In this document: one piece after another, positions 15,389-26,965 of the stretch
Numbering within the stretch: position 1 is the stretch's first letter
Layout of the letters: each line of letters opens with the position of its first letter
DNA from: Paraburkholderia lacunae
GTDB lineage: Bacteria > Pseudomonadota > Gammaproteobacteria > Burkholderiales > Burkholderiaceae
Length of the DNA: 64,000 nt
Reading direction: 5' to 3'
Assembly: GCF_003353175.1 (NCBI RefSeq)
Contig: NZ_QHKS01000009.1
Coordinates: 62,001-126,000 of the forward strand
Notes under the pieces: generated by a model
What the model was told of the DNA's origin: nothing
What the model saw: only the letters and a program-made list of their open reading frames with translations
Databases searched by the model: none
Translations under genes and position numbers: made by a program

Positions 15389-17218
15389 ATGGAACAGTCT
15401 TCCCACCGCGACACCGCGCGCGCCGACGCGCCGGGCGTCGATACGCCGGGCGTCGGTACGCCGCCTTCCGCCTATCTCGCCTCCGTGCTCGACGCCGCAC
15501 TCGAAGCGCACCAGGCCGGCCGGCTCGATGCCGCCGAGCCTTTCTACCGCGAAGCCCTCGCGCTCGATCCCGCACATGCGAAGGCACTGCACTACTTCGG
15601 CGTGCTGCAATACCAGCGCGGCAACCATGGCTTCGCCGCAGAGCTGATCAGCGAAGCACTCACACTCGATCGTACGGACGCCGCCTGCTGGAGCAATCGC
15701 GGCCTGGTGGCTGCCGCCCTCGGCCATCCCCGCGAAGCAATGGTCTGCTATGACCAGGCGCTGCAACTACAGCCGGATTTCGCCGACGCGCGCAACAACT
15801 TCGGTGTCGCGCTGCAAGCGCAAGGTTCGCTCGATGCAGCGATCGAGCAATATCGTCGGGCGTTGGCGGCGAATCCGTCGCTCAGCGACGCGCATTTGAA
15901 CCTCGGCACCGCGTTGAGCAAGCTCGGCCGCTACGACGAGGCCCTGGCGTGCTATCAGGAGGTGCCAGCGCTCGATCCGCAGTTGGCGGAGGCGCACTTC
16001 AACGCAGGCAATGCGCACAACGAGCAGGGCAACCACGACGCTGCAATGGCCAGCTTCCAGCAAGCGCTGCTGTTGCGCCCGAGGTACGCCGAGGCGCACG
16101 TCAACCTGGGCAGCCTGATCGGCAAGCTCGGCGACTATACCGGCGCCGAAACCCACTACCGGCAAGCAGTCGCACTCAGGCCGAACCCGACCAATCTGGT
16201 GTGCCTCGGTGGATCGCTCGGCGCGCAAGGCCGTCTCGACGAAGAAGAAGGCTTCTATCGCCGAGCATTGGCACTGGATCCCGAGTACTCGGATGCGCAC
16301 CAGAATCTCGCCTGGCACCTGCTCAAGCGTGGCGATTACAAGCAAGGTTGGACGGAGTATGCGAAGCGTTGGCGCGCGACCGACTACGCGGCGATCGCCA
16401 TCCCGAAGCTTGCCGAATGGCGCGGCGAGCCGCTCGGCTCACGCCGCGTGCTGCTGGTAGGCGAACAGGGTTTCGGCGACCAGTTCCAGTTCCTGCGCTA
16501 TGCACGCGTGCTCGATCGACTAGGCGCAACCGTCGACACCTGCGTGAGGGAGCCGTTGCTGCCTCTGGCCGAACGCGTACCGGGCGTGCGCCGCGCGTTC
16601 AGTGGCAAACCTGACAGCGAGTACGATTTCTGGGTACCGATGACGAGCGTGCCGTCGTGCGTCGGCACGGAACTGACCACGATTCCGGTCGAAGTCCCTT
16701 ATCTGTTCGCCGACAAAGCGAAGGTCAACGCATGGCGCAAACGGCTGGTCGCCGGCGCCGGATCGAAGCGCAAAGTGGGTTTGGCGTGGGCAGGCAGTCC
16801 GACGTTTGGCAATGACCGCTATCGGTCAATCGCACTGGCCGACCTGTCCGCGCTAAGCGAAGTAAAGAATGTCGCGTGGTATCCGCTGCAGAAAGGCCCG
16901 CCGCACGCACAGCTAGCCGGCGCGCCTGACGCTTTCCGTGCTCACGATTTCACCTCTGGGCTCAATAGCTTCGACGATACCGCCGCGCTCATCATGAATC
17001 TCGATCTGGTGATTGCCGTGGACACGAGTGTCGCGCACCTGGCAGGCGCACTGGGCAAGCCAGTGTGGGTGCTGCTACCCGCCAACTCCGACTGGCGCTG
17101 GCTCGAAAACCGCAGCGACTCGCCGTGGTATCCGACCATGAAATTATTCCGGCAAACAGAGTTGGGGAATTGGGCGCCGGTGGTCGAAGAAGTCGCTAAA
17201 AGCTTACTCGACCAGTAG
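15389..17218 (+). CDS. TPR-repeat protein with a C-terminal glycosyltransferase-fold (GT9/GT41-like) domain
   Basis: 609 aa. After an Ala/Pro-rich start containing short DAPG/DTPGVGTP repeats come about eight to nine 34-residue TPRs (residues ~30-330), such as ARNNFGVALQAQGSLDAAIEQY. The C-terminal ~250 residues have LLVGEQGFGDQFQFLRYA, a VGLAWAGSPTFGNDRYRS strand and DTSVAHLAGALGKPVW, as in ADP-heptose-transferase-like folds. This architecture is common in betaproteobacteria and is sometimes linked to protein or flagellin glycosylation. The donor-site residues cannot be verified here. The ATG at 15389 follows CAGCAGG; it ends 2 bp from the convergent TraB stop. Confidence 0.85.
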   Translation: MEQSSHRDTARADAPGVDTPGVGTPPSAYLASVLDAALEAHQAGRLDAAEPFYREALALDPAHAKALHYFGVLQYQRGNHGFAAELISEALTLDRTDAACWSNRGLVAAALGHPREAMVCYDQALQLQPDFADARNNFGVALQAQGSLDAAIEQYRRALAANPSLSDAHLNLGTALSKLGRYDEALACYQEVPALDPQLAEAHFNAGNAHNEQGNHDAAMASFQQALLLRPRYAEAHVNLGSLIGKLGDYTGAETHYRQAVALRPNPTNLVCLGGSLGAQGRLDEEEGFYRRALALDPEYSDAHQNLAWHLLKRGDYKQGWTEYAKRWRATDYAAIAIPKLAEWRGEPLGSRRVLLVGEQGFGDQFQFLRYARVLDRLGATVDTCVREPLLPLAERVPGVRRAFSGKPDSEYDFWVPMTSVPSCVGTELTTIPVEVPYLFADKAKVNAWRKRLVAGAGSKRKVGLAWAGSPTFGNDRYRSIALADLSALSEVKNVAWYPLQKGPPHAQLAGAPDAFRAHDFTSGLNSFDDTAALIMNLDLVIAVDTSVAHLAGALGKPVWVLLPANSDWRWLENRSDSPWYPTMKLFRQTELGNWAPVVEEVAKSLLDQ

Positions 17219-17220
17219 CT

Positions 17221-18364
17221 TCACCCCGCCTCCACCACAAACCCGTGCTGCCGCAAAACCTGCAGCACGCCTTTACGTCCACCCAGATGCAACGCGCCGA
17301 TCGCCACGAACACCGGCTTGTTCGGCGCGGCAATCAGCAGCATCCGCGACACGAAGCGCCGGTTGCGCTCGTACACGATCCTGTTGTCGATCTGATCGGA
17401 TATCCGCTTGTCGCGCGCCAGCTTTTCCGACTTCGCCGCCTGCCATGCCGCGATCGCATCGGCATCGCCCACCCTCCACAGTTTGTGCAAAGTCCGCACG
17501 TCGTCGACATTTTCCGCGGCCGTCTGCACCAGGTCCTGGGCAAGCATTTCGCGTTGCTGCGCCAGCGTCAGCCCCGTGAACGCGTGCATCTGCTGCGGCA
17601 AGGTCTCGAGTCCGACGATCTTGCCGCGCGTCCTGATGTAGACGTTCTGCAATTGCGCCTCCGTGCCGTATTCGGTCTGCAAGCCGGCGCTCAACGAATC
17701 GTAGGTTTCGACCAGCAAGGACGCGAGCCACGGCCGCATCTTCTTGATTTCCTCCAGCGCGGCAGGATTGCCTTGCAAGCGAAACGCGAGCTTGCGCCAC
17801 AAAGGATCGGGCAACAAACCGGGCAGGCAGTCGCGCCGGCATACGCCGTATTTCGACACGTCGTCTTGCGAGACCAGCAGCTCGTCGGGCGACAGTTCGA
17901 GCGCAAGTGTCCCCGAGGCGGCGAGCGCACCCAGGATAGGCGGACGAAAGGGCTGATTGGGCGGGTAGTCGGCGGGATCGCCGACGTGCAACGTGCCGAG
18001 CAGGTAGATCGTGGTAGTGCCGCGCGTGGCGACATAGAACGGCATGCGCGCCGGCTGCAAACGCACCGGACCGCTGGCCGTGGTGCCGGGCGCGGCGGGC
18101 GGCGGATTGGAGCCGGGCAAGGTGGCGCGCGTCGGCGCCGGCAGATTGGGCACCGGCAATGCCGGCCGCCCTGCCGGAGCGGGCGCGTTGGCGGAGGCCC
18201 CCGCGGCATGCGCCGCGATGATCGGCCCGCCACCGCTCAAATGGAAGACGGAACAAACGCCGAGGAGCGCGGCACCGGTCAGTGCGCGCGCCCTCCAGCG
18301 CCGCGCGAAAGCGGCGTTGCCGCCGTCACGCGAGCGGCGCGTAAAACGACGCGCCGCCACCCCA

Positions 18365-18372
<8 letters not shown>
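17221..18372 (-). CDS. TraB/GumN-family protein
   Basis: 383 aa. A hydrophobic segment at residues ~31-47 suggests export or membrane anchoring. A Pro/Ala-rich linker follows, and then the TraB/GumN fold: LLGTLHVGD near the start, LELSPDEL, TLPQQMHAF and a C-terminal FVAIGALHLGGRKGVL. The paired GxxH motifs are the putative metal-binding, hydrolase-like residues of this superfamily, whose role in most bacteria is unknown. The ATG at 18372 overlaps the upstream ABC ATPase stop by 8 bp, tying it to the peptide transporter transcript. Confidence 0.85.
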
Positions 18373-20385
<2,013 letters not shown>

Positions 20386-20386
20386 G

Positions 20387-21304
20387 TCAGGCCATCCGTT
20401 TCAGTTTGGGATCGAGTGCGTCGCGCAGCCCGTCGCCGAGCAGATTGATCGCGAGCACCGAGATCAGGATGGATAGACCCGGCATCGTGACGATCCACCA
20501 GGCGCTTTCGATGTAATCGCGCGCCGAAGCGAGCATCGCGCCCCACTCCGCCGACGGCGGTTGCACGCCGAGGCCGAGGAAGCCGAGCGCCGCGGCATCG
20601 AGAATCGCCGACGAGAAGCCCAGGGTGGCCTGCACGATCAGCGGCGCGGTGCAGTTCGGCAGCACTTGCGAGAACATCAGCCGCAGCGTGCCGGCGCCCG
20701 CGACGCGCGAAGCCGTCACATATTCCTTCTGCAGTTCGCCTTGCGCCGACGCACGCGTCAACCGCACATAACCCGGCAGCGCGACGATCGCGATCGCCAG
20801 CATCGTGTTGACGAGGCCCGGACCGATGATCGCGACCACCGCGACGGCGAGCAGCAGCGACGGCAACGCGAGCAGCACGTCCATGATGCGCATGATCGGC
20901 GTGTCGGCCCATTTCTCGAAGAACGCGGCGATGAGGCCGAGCACGATGCCCGGAATCAGCGCCAGCACCACCGAGACGAAGCCGATCCAGAACGACAGCC
21001 GCGCGCCATACATCAGACGCGAGAGGATGTCGCGGCCCGCTTCGTCGGTGCCGAGAATGAACTTCCAGTTGCCGCCTTCGAGCCACGCGGGCGGAATCTT
21101 GACGAAGTCGCGATACTGCTCGATCGGGCTATGCGGCGCGATCAACGGCGCGAAGATCGCGATGAAGATCAGCACCAGCACGACGATGCCGGCGCTGACC
21201 GCGCCGCGGTTACGCGAGAAATTCGCCCAGAATTCGCGGGCGGCGATGGCGCGGCCACTCGGAGGAGTGACGGCCTGGGGGACGGTATTTTGAATGTCTG
21301 CCAT
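20387..21304 (-). CDS. dppC: Dipeptide/oligopeptide ABC transporter permease, DppC type
   Basis: 305 aa. About six transmembrane helices, an N-terminal OppC-type segment ([16 protein letters not shown]) and the [18 protein letters not shown] motif diagnostic of DppC/OppC permeases are present. The EAA-like loop ([10 protein letters not shown]) couples to the ATPases. It lies 7 bp after dppB and 1 bp before dppD on the minus strand. Confidence 0.93.
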   Translation of the reverse strand: MADIQNTVPQAVTPPSGRAIAAREFWANFSRNRGAVSAGIVVLVLIFIAIFAPLIAPHSPIEQYRDFVKIPPAWLEGGNWKFILGTDEAGRDILSRLMYGARLSFWIGFVSVVLALIPGIVLGLIAAFFEKWADTPIMRIMDVLLALPSLLLAVAVVAIIGPGLVNTMLAIAIVALPGYVRLTRASAQGELQKEYVTASRVAGAGTLRLMFSQVLPNCTAPLIVQATLGFSSAILDAAALGFLGLGVQPPSAEWGAMLASARDYIESAWWIVTMPGLSILISVLAINLLGDGLRDALDPKLKRMA

Positions 21305-21311
21305 GTTCGGA

Positions 21312-22322
21312 TCACCTCGTATGGCGAATGCGCGGATTCAGCACGCCGTACAACAGATCGACGACGAGGTTCACGACGATCACCAGGGTGGCGATCATCA
21401 GGATACCGCCCTGCACCACCGGATAATCGCGCCGGCCGATCGCATCGATCAGCCACTTGCCGATACCCGGCCACGAAAACAGCGTCTCGGTCAGCACCGC
21501 GCCGGCAAGCAGCGTGCCGACCTGCAAGCCGATCACGGTCACCACCGGAATCAGCGCATTGCGCAACGCATGCACGACGATCACACGCCCGGGCGACAGC
21601 CCCTTCGCGCGTGCGGTGCGGATGTAGTCTTCGCGCAGCACTTCGAGCATCGACGAACGCGTCATCCGCGCGACCACCGCCAGCGGAATCGTGCCGAGCA
21701 CGATGGCCGGCAGGATCAGATGGCTCAGTGCGGATTTGAGCGCGCCTTCGTCGGTGGACATCAGCGCGTCGATCAGCATGAAGCCGGTCACGTGCGGAAT
21801 GTCGTATTCGACCGCGATGCGGCCCGACACCGGCGTCCAGCCGAGCTTCACCGAGAACATCATGATGAGGATCAAGCCCCACCAGAAGATCGGCATCGAG
21901 TACCCGGTCAAGGCCGTGCCCATCACGCCGTGATCGACCACCGTGCCGCGCCTGAGTGCCGCGAACACGCCCGCCGGCAAGCCGACGATCAGCGCGAACA
22001 GCATTGCGCACATCGACAGTTCGACGGTAGCGGGAAAGCGTGCGAGGAATTCGCCCATCACGCTGGTGTTGGTGATGATCGAGGTGCCGAGGTCGCCGTG
22101 CAGCGCGCGGCCGACGTAGTGGATGTATTGCAGCGGCAGCGGCTCATCGAGCCCCAGCCGGTGCATCGCGGCCGCATGCATGGCCGGATCGACGCCGCGC
22201 TCGCCCATCATCACTTCGATGGGGTCGCCCGGGATCAGGTGAATCAGCGCAAACGCGAGGATGGTAATGCCGATGAAAGTCGGTATCACCATGCCGACGC
22301 GGCGCAAAACGAAGCGGAACAT
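21312..22322 (-). CDS. dppB: Dipeptide/oligopeptide ABC transporter permease, DppB type
   Basis: 336 aa. The start MFRFVLRRVGMVIPTFIGI and the LIPGDPIEVMMG motif near residue 31 are standard for DppB/OppB. Later comes the EAA-like loop YIRTARAKGLSPGRVIVVHA. About six membrane helices are visible. It is separated from the upstream binding-protein gene by 126 bp that hold a terminator-like hairpin. Confidence 0.93.
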   Translation of the reverse strand: MFRFVLRRVGMVIPTFIGITILAFALIHLIPGDPIEVMMGERGVDPAMHAAAMHRLGLDEPLPLQYIHYVGRALHGDLGTSIITNTSVMGEFLARFPATVELSMCAMLFALIVGLPAGVFAALRRGTVVDHGVMGTALTGYSMPIFWWGLILIMMFSVKLGWTPVSGRIAVEYDIPHVTGFMLIDALMSTDEGALKSALSHLILPAIVLGTIPLAVVARMTRSSMLEVLREDYIRTARAKGLSPGRVIVVHALRNALIPVVTVIGLQVGTLLAGAVLTETLFSWPGIGKWLIDAIGRRDYPVVQGGILMIATLVIVVNLVVDLLYGVLNPRIRHTR

Positions 22323-22344
22323 GGTTTGTCCCTATGGTCTTGAT

Positions 22345-22392
22345 GAAGAAAAAACGCAACCGGCGACAAGGGCTCGTGACCCCGGCCGCCGG
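22345..22392 (-). terminator. Candidate intra-operon attenuator between dppA and dppB
   Basis: On the minus strand, CCGGCG pairs with CGCCGG around an inner, partly paired loop. A TTTTTT tract follows about 5 nt later (A-tract at 22348-22353 on the plus strand). Such elements often sit after binding-protein genes to keep their mRNA in excess over the permeases. Stem quality is moderate. Confidence 0.45.
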
Positions 22393-22448
22393 ACCATTTC
22401 GACCAGTTTTCTAACCGTGCGAAAAGCGTACTGCGTGAGCTTGACGAA

Positions 22449-24077
22449 TTACTTGACGCTGACACCGTCAAAGCGCGCGTAGCCGAGCGGCTCGATACGC
22501 ATGTCGACGACCTTCTTGCTGACAGGCTGATACACAGTCGAGTGAGCGATCGCCGAGAACGGCAGTTGCTGCGCGAAGATCTGCTGAGCCTGCATATACG
22601 CCGTCGTGCGCGCGCCCTGTTCGGACGTGACGCGGCCCTTCTGGATCAGATCGTCGAACGGCTTGTAGCACCACTTCGAGAAGTTGTTGCCGTTCACCGC
22701 TTCGCAACCGAGCAGCGTGCCGAGCCAGTTGTCCGGATCGCCGTTGTCGCCGGTCCAGCCGATCAGCATCGTGTCGTCTTCGCCTGCATGCGCACGCTTG
22801 ATGTACTCGCCCCATTCGTACGTGACGATCTTCGCCTTCACGCCGATCTTGGCCCAGTCGGCCTGGATCATTTCCGCCATCAGGCGGGCGTTCGGGTTGT
22901 ACGCGCGCTGCACCGGCATCGCCCACAGCGTGAGGTCGAAACCGTTCGGGTAGCCGGCCTTCGCCAGCAGCGCCTTGGCCTTGTCCGTGTCGAAAGACGC
23001 GCTCTTCAGGTTCTTGTCATACGACCATTGAGTCGGCGGCATCGGATTCGTGGCAGCCTGGCCCGCACCCTGATACACCGATTCGACGATCGCCTTCTTG
23101 TTGATCGCCATGTCCAGCGCCTCACGCACTTCGAGCTTGTCGACCGGCTTGTGCGTCACGTTGTACGCGAGGTAGCCGAGGTTGAAGCCCGGCTGCGACG
23201 GCATCTCGATGTTCGCATCGGCCTTGAGCGGCGCGATGTCGGCCGGACGCGGATAGCTCATCACCTGGCATTCGTCGCGCTTGATCTTCTGCACGCGCAC
23301 GCCGGCGTCCGGCGTGATCGAGAAGATCAGCTTCGAGATCTTCACCGTGTTCGGCTTCCAGTAATCCGGATTGCCGTCGAAGCGGATCGTCGCGTCCTTC
23401 GTATAGCTGCGGAAGATGAACGGGCCCGTGCCGACCGGGAACTGGTTGATGTCGGCCGCCTTGCCGGCCTTCAGCAGTTGATCGCCGTATTCGCCCGACA
23501 GGATCGACGCGTATTCCATCGCCATATTCTGGATGAACGGCGCGTTGACTTCCTTCAGCGTGAACTTGACGGTGTACGGATCGACCTTTTCGACGCTGGT
23601 GATCAGCTTGTCGAGGCCCATGTCGGTGAAGTACGGGAACTGCACCGGGTACGCCTTGCGGAACGGCTGGTTCGTATCCAGCATGCGCTGGAACGTGAAC
23701 ACGACGTCGTCCGCATTGAATTCGCGCGTCGGCTTGAAGAACGACGTGGTCTGGAACTTCACGCCATGACGCAGATGGAACGTGTAAGTCTTGCCGTCCG
23801 GGGACACGTCCCACTTTTCGGCGAGGCCCGGCTCGACTTTGGTGCCGCCGCGCTCGAATTCCACGAGGCGGTTGTAGACGGTGAACGTATTAGCTGTGAA
23901 ATCCGTGCCCGTGGTGTATTGGGCAGGATCGAAACCCGCGGGACTGCCTTCTGAGCAGTAGACCAGGGTTTTATTCGGAATCTCGGCGCGCGCGACGCTT
24001 GCACCCACCATCGATGCCGCTGCAGCTGCGACGAGCGTCGTAACACGCGCGGCGCGCAACAGATTGTTTTGCTTCAT
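22449..24077 (-). CDS. dppA: Periplasmic peptide-binding protein, DppA type (copy adjacent to the permeases)
   Basis: 542 aa, solute-binding protein family 5. A Sec signal peptide (MKQNNLLRAARVTTLVAA...SVARA) ends near residue 31. The mature protein starts EIPNKTLVYCSEGSPAGFDP and has TYTFHLRHGVKFQ and FNADDVVFTFQRM blocks typical of DppA. GGAGGAAAC precedes the ATG at 24075-24077. It delivers peptides to DppBCDF. It is a close paralogue of the gene upstream at 24272-25915. Confidence 0.93.
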   Translation of the reverse strand: MKQNNLLRAARVTTLVAAAAASMVGASVARAEIPNKTLVYCSEGSPAGFDPAQYTTGTDFTANTFTVYNRLVEFERGGTKVEPGLAEKWDVSPDGKTYTFHLRHGVKFQTTSFFKPTREFNADDVVFTFQRMLDTNQPFRKAYPVQFPYFTDMGLDKLITSVEKVDPYTVKFTLKEVNAPFIQNMAMEYASILSGEYGDQLLKAGKAADINQFPVGTGPFIFRSYTKDATIRFDGNPDYWKPNTVKISKLIFSITPDAGVRVQKIKRDECQVMSYPRPADIAPLKADANIEMPSQPGFNLGYLAYNVTHKPVDKLEVREALDMAINKKAIVESVYQGAGQAATNPMPPTQWSYDKNLKSASFDTDKAKALLAKAGYPNGFDLTLWAMPVQRAYNPNARLMAEMIQADWAKIGVKAKIVTYEWGEYIKRAHAGEDDTMLIGWTGDNGDPDNWLGTLLGCEAVNGNNFSKWCYKPFDDLIQKGRVTSEQGARTTAYMQAQQIFAQQLPFSAIAHSTVYQPVSKKVVDMRIEPLGYARFDGVSVK

Positions 24078-24194
24078 GTTTCCTCCAGGTTCGGGGCCGG
24101 CTTCCACCGGCGTAGCGGGATATTACTTGAGCTTGGCTCACACCAACAAGCGGAGGAAATTCCCTCTGTTGACGATCGGAAACCATTCGGGCAG

Positions 24195-24233
24195 ACAAAA
24201 GCCGCACGCCGGCGCTGGCCGGAACGTGCGGCT
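24195..24233 (-). terminator. Intrinsic terminator after the first peptide-binding-protein gene
   Basis: On the minus strand a perfect 9-bp stem (AGCCGCACG with CGTGCGGCT) encloses a 16-nt loop that can itself pair (CCGG/CCGG), then TTTTGT. It lies 39 bp downstream of the first binding-protein stop, so most transcripts from the 25915 gene should end here before reaching dppA. Confidence 0.8.
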
Positions 24234-24271
24234 CACGAGGGCGGGGCCGGCAAAAAGCGGCCCGCTCACGG

Positions 24272-25915
24272 TCATTTCAGGCCGACGTTCATGAATTGGG
24301 TCGGGCCGAACGGGTCGATCTTGAAGCCGGTGACGTCCTTGCTGATCGGCTGATAGACCGTGGAATGGGCGATCGGCGTGAACGGGACCTGTTGCTTGAA
24401 GAGTTCCTGAGCTTCGGTATACGCCTTGGTGCGCTCCGGCAGATCCGTGGTGCTGCGGCCTTTTTTGATCAAATCGTCGTAGGGCTTGTAGCACCATTTG
24501 GAGAAGTTGCTGCCGTTCACCGCATCGCAGCCGAGCAACACCCCTAACCAGTTGTCCGGATCGCCGTAATCGCCGGTCCAGCCGATGAGCATCGCTTCAT
24601 GCTCGCCGGAATGGCCGCGGCGAATATATTCGCCCCATTCGAAGGTGGCGATCTTCACCTTGACGCCGATCTTCGCCCAGTCGGCTTGCAGCATTTCGGC
24701 CATCAGCCGGGCGTTCGGGTTATAGGGGCGCTGCACCGGCATCGCCCACAAGGTGAGATCGAAGCCGTCCGGATAGCCCGCCTGCTTGAGCAGCGCCTTC
24801 GCTTTGTCCACGTCGTATGGGGCGTCCTTCAGGTTCTTGTCGTAACCCCATTGCGTCGGCGGCATGGGATTGGTTGCCGCCTGGCCGGCGCCCTGATACA
24901 CCGAGTCGATAATCGCCTTCTTATTGATCGACATATCGAGCGCGCGACGCACCATCACATTGTCGAGCGGCTTTTTCGTGGTGTTGTAGGCGATATAGCC
25001 CAGGTTGAAACCGACCTGGCTCGGCATGGCCAGCGACGCGTCGGTTTTGACTGCGGGAATATCGGCCGGACGCGGATAAGCCATGACCTGGCATTCGCCG
25101 CGTTTCAGCTTTTGCAGCCGTACCGCCGCATCGACGGTAATTGCGAATATCAGTTTGCTGACTCTGACGACGCCCGGTTTCCAGTAATCCGGATTACCGT
25201 CGAAGCGAATCGTGTCGTCTTTGGTATAGCTGCGGAAAATAAACGGGCCGGTGCCGACCGGATATTGGTTGATATCCGACGCTTTACCCGCTTTCAATAA
25301 CTGGTCGCCGTATTCAGCCGACAAAATCGACGCGAACGGCATCGCAATCTGCTGCAGGAACGGCGCATCGACTTCCTTCAGGGTGAAGCGCACCGTATAG
25401 GGATCGAGCTTCTCGACTTTCGAAATATTCTTCGCGAGGCCGAGATCGTTGAAATACGGGAACGGCACCGGGTACGCCTTGCGGAACGGCTGCTCCGGAT
25501 CGAGCATCCGCTGATAGGTAAAGACGACGTCGTCGGCATTGAATTCGCGCGTCGGCTTGAAGAACGACGTGGTCTGAAACTTCACGCCGTGGCGCAGATG
25601 GAACGTGTATTGCAATCCATCTTGCGACACGTCCCATTTCTCGGCGAGGCCCGGTTCGATATCGGTGCTGCCGTGTGCGAATTCCACGAGCCGGTTATAG
25701 ACCGTGTACGAGCCGGCGCTGAATTCGACGCTGGTGGTGTATTGCGCGGTGTCGAAGCCCGCCGGGCTGCCCTCGGAGCAGAACACGAGGGTTTTGTCGG
25801 GCAGCGTGGCCGCCTGAACCGCGGCGGGTGAAAGGCCGGCGGCCAGAACCGCGCAGGCGCTCAAAGCGGGAAGGCAGGCATGGCGAACCGCAAACAGCAA
25901 CTTGGATACTGTCAT
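24272..25915 (-). CDS. Periplasmic peptide-binding protein, DppA-type paralogue
   Basis: 547 aa, solute-binding protein family 5. A signal peptide (MTVSKLLFAVRHACLPA...AVQA) is followed by TLPDKTLVFCSEGSPAGFD. Long blocks match the neighbouring DppA almost residue for residue, while the signal peptide and some surface stretches differ, so this is an older tandem duplication. GGAGAACGTT precedes the ATG. It has its own sigma-70 promoter (25954-25982) and terminator, so it may be expressed apart from dppBCDF or supply them with a second specificity. Confidence 0.92.
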   Translation of the reverse strand: MTVSKLLFAVRHACLPALSACAVLAAGLSPAAVQAATLPDKTLVFCSEGSPAGFDTAQYTTSVEFSAGSYTVYNRLVEFAHGSTDIEPGLAEKWDVSQDGLQYTFHLRHGVKFQTTSFFKPTREFNADDVVFTYQRMLDPEQPFRKAYPVPFPYFNDLGLAKNISKVEKLDPYTVRFTLKEVDAPFLQQIAMPFASILSAEYGDQLLKAGKASDINQYPVGTGPFIFRSYTKDDTIRFDGNPDYWKPGVVRVSKLIFAITVDAAVRLQKLKRGECQVMAYPRPADIPAVKTDASLAMPSQVGFNLGYIAYNTTKKPLDNVMVRRALDMSINKKAIIDSVYQGAGQAATNPMPPTQWGYDKNLKDAPYDVDKAKALLKQAGYPDGFDLTLWAMPVQRPYNPNARLMAEMLQADWAKIGVKVKIATFEWGEYIRRGHSGEHEAMLIGWTGDYGDPDNWLGVLLGCDAVNGSNFSKWCYKPYDDLIKKGRSTTDLPERTKAYTEAQELFKQQVPFTPIAHSTVYQPISKDVTGFKIDPFGPTQFMNVGLK

Positions 25916-25953
25916 AACGTTCTCCGCACAGCAGCCACGTCAGCTGCGCTTTG

Positions 25954-25982
25954 ATCATAGACAGCACAAAAATCGGGTTCAA
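25954..25982 (-). promoter_or_regulatory. Sigma-70 promoter of the peptide-transport locus
   Basis: On the minus strand TTGAAC (-35) and TATGAT (-10) are separated by exactly 17 bp. Transcription would start about 32 bp upstream of the ATG at 25915. The match is good for a GC-rich genome. Confidence 0.6.
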
Positions 25983-26056
25983 TCCGTGCTTACACGCCGC
26001 AAGCAAAATACGCATGGGCCCCCGCCGCTGCAATGCAACAACGGTTTTCGCCGGGC

Positions 26057-26092
26057 CAAAAAAAACCGCGCGGCCTGATGAGCCGTGCGGTT
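26057..26092 (-). terminator. Intrinsic terminator of metF
   Basis: On the minus strand ACCGCACGGC pairs with GCCGCGCGGT (one mismatch) around a 7-nt loop, followed by a run of T (A-tract 26058-26065 on the plus strand). It lies 32 bp after the metF stop and closes the ahcY-metF operon. Confidence 0.85.
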
Positions 26093-26123
26093 TCCGTACT
26101 ACGTGTCAGCGGTGCCGGCAGGA

Positions 26124-26954
26124 TCAGACGCCCAGCCGTTCGCAGATCCCCTTGGTCGCCGCCGCGCCGTTCAGCGTGTAGAAATGCAGACCCGGCACCT
26201 TCGCTGCGATCAGACGCCCGCACAGGTCGGTCACCACATCCAGCCCGAACGCGCGAATCGACTCGCGATCGTCGCCGAAGCTTTCCAGACGGCGTGCGAT
26301 CCAGCGCGGCACTTCCGCGCCGCACATCTCCGAGAAACGCATCAGCTGCGAGAAATTCGTGATCGGCATGATGCCCGGCACGATCGGTACGTCGACGCCG
26401 AGCTTCTTCGCATCTTCGACGAAACGGAAGTACGCGTCCGCGTTGAAGAAATACTGCGTGATCGCGGAGTTGGCGCCGGCCTTCACCTTGCGGGCGAAGT
26501 TTTCCAGATCCTGGCGCGGCGAGCGCGACTGCGGGTGGTACTCCGGATAGCCGGCCACCTCGATCCAGAACCAGTCGCCGAACTCGGCGCGGATAAAGCT
26601 CACCAGTTCCGACGCGTAGCGCAATTCGCCGACTGCGCCCATGCCGGACGGCAGATCGCCGCGCAGCGCGACGATATGGCGGATGCCATGCGCGCGGTAC
26701 GCGTTGAGAATCGCGCGCAGGCTCTCTTTCGACGAGCCGATGCACGACAGGTGGGGCGCGGCTTCGAACCCCTCCTTCGCCATCTCGACGACGGTATCGA
26801 GCGTGCCCTGTTGCGTCGAGCCGCCCGCGCCGAACGTGACGGACACGAACTTGGGCTTGAGCGCCGCGAGCTGCGCACGCGTGGCGCGCAGCTTGTCGAC
26901 GCCTTCCTGCGTCTTCGGCGGGAAGAATTCGAATGAAAGTTCGATCGGGTTCAT
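26124..26954 (-). CDS. metF: 5,10-methylenetetrahydrofolate reductase MetF
   Basis: 276 aa, FAD-dependent TIM barrel that makes 5-methyl-THF for methionine synthesis. Visible: LSFEFFPPKTQEG at the start (catalytic Glu), VSVTFGAGGSTQQGT, HIVALRGDLP and a GANSAITQYFFNADAYFRF block. It lies 11 bp after the holin-like gene and ends the operon opened by ahcY. Regulation by the upstream SAH riboswitch is expected if the transcript is continuous. Confidence 0.96.
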   Translation of the reverse strand: MNPIELSFEFFPPKTQEGVDKLRATRAQLAALKPKFVSVTFGAGGSTQQGTLDTVVEMAKEGFEAAPHLSCIGSSKESLRAILNAYRAHGIRHIVALRGDLPSGMGAVGELRYASELVSFIRAEFGDWFWIEVAGYPEYHPQSRSPRQDLENFARKVKAGANSAITQYFFNADAYFRFVEDAKKLGVDVPIVPGIMPITNFSQLMRFSEMCGAEVPRWIARRLESFGDDRESIRAFGLDVVTDLCGRLIAAKVPGLHFYTLNGAAATKGICERLGV

Positions 26955-26965
26955 GATTCAGTAGC

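Noticed and set aside
14045..15766. Minus-strand reading frame of 573 codons
   Set aside because: It is antisense to DUF969/DUF979 and the TPR gene start, and full of Arg/His/Gln runs.
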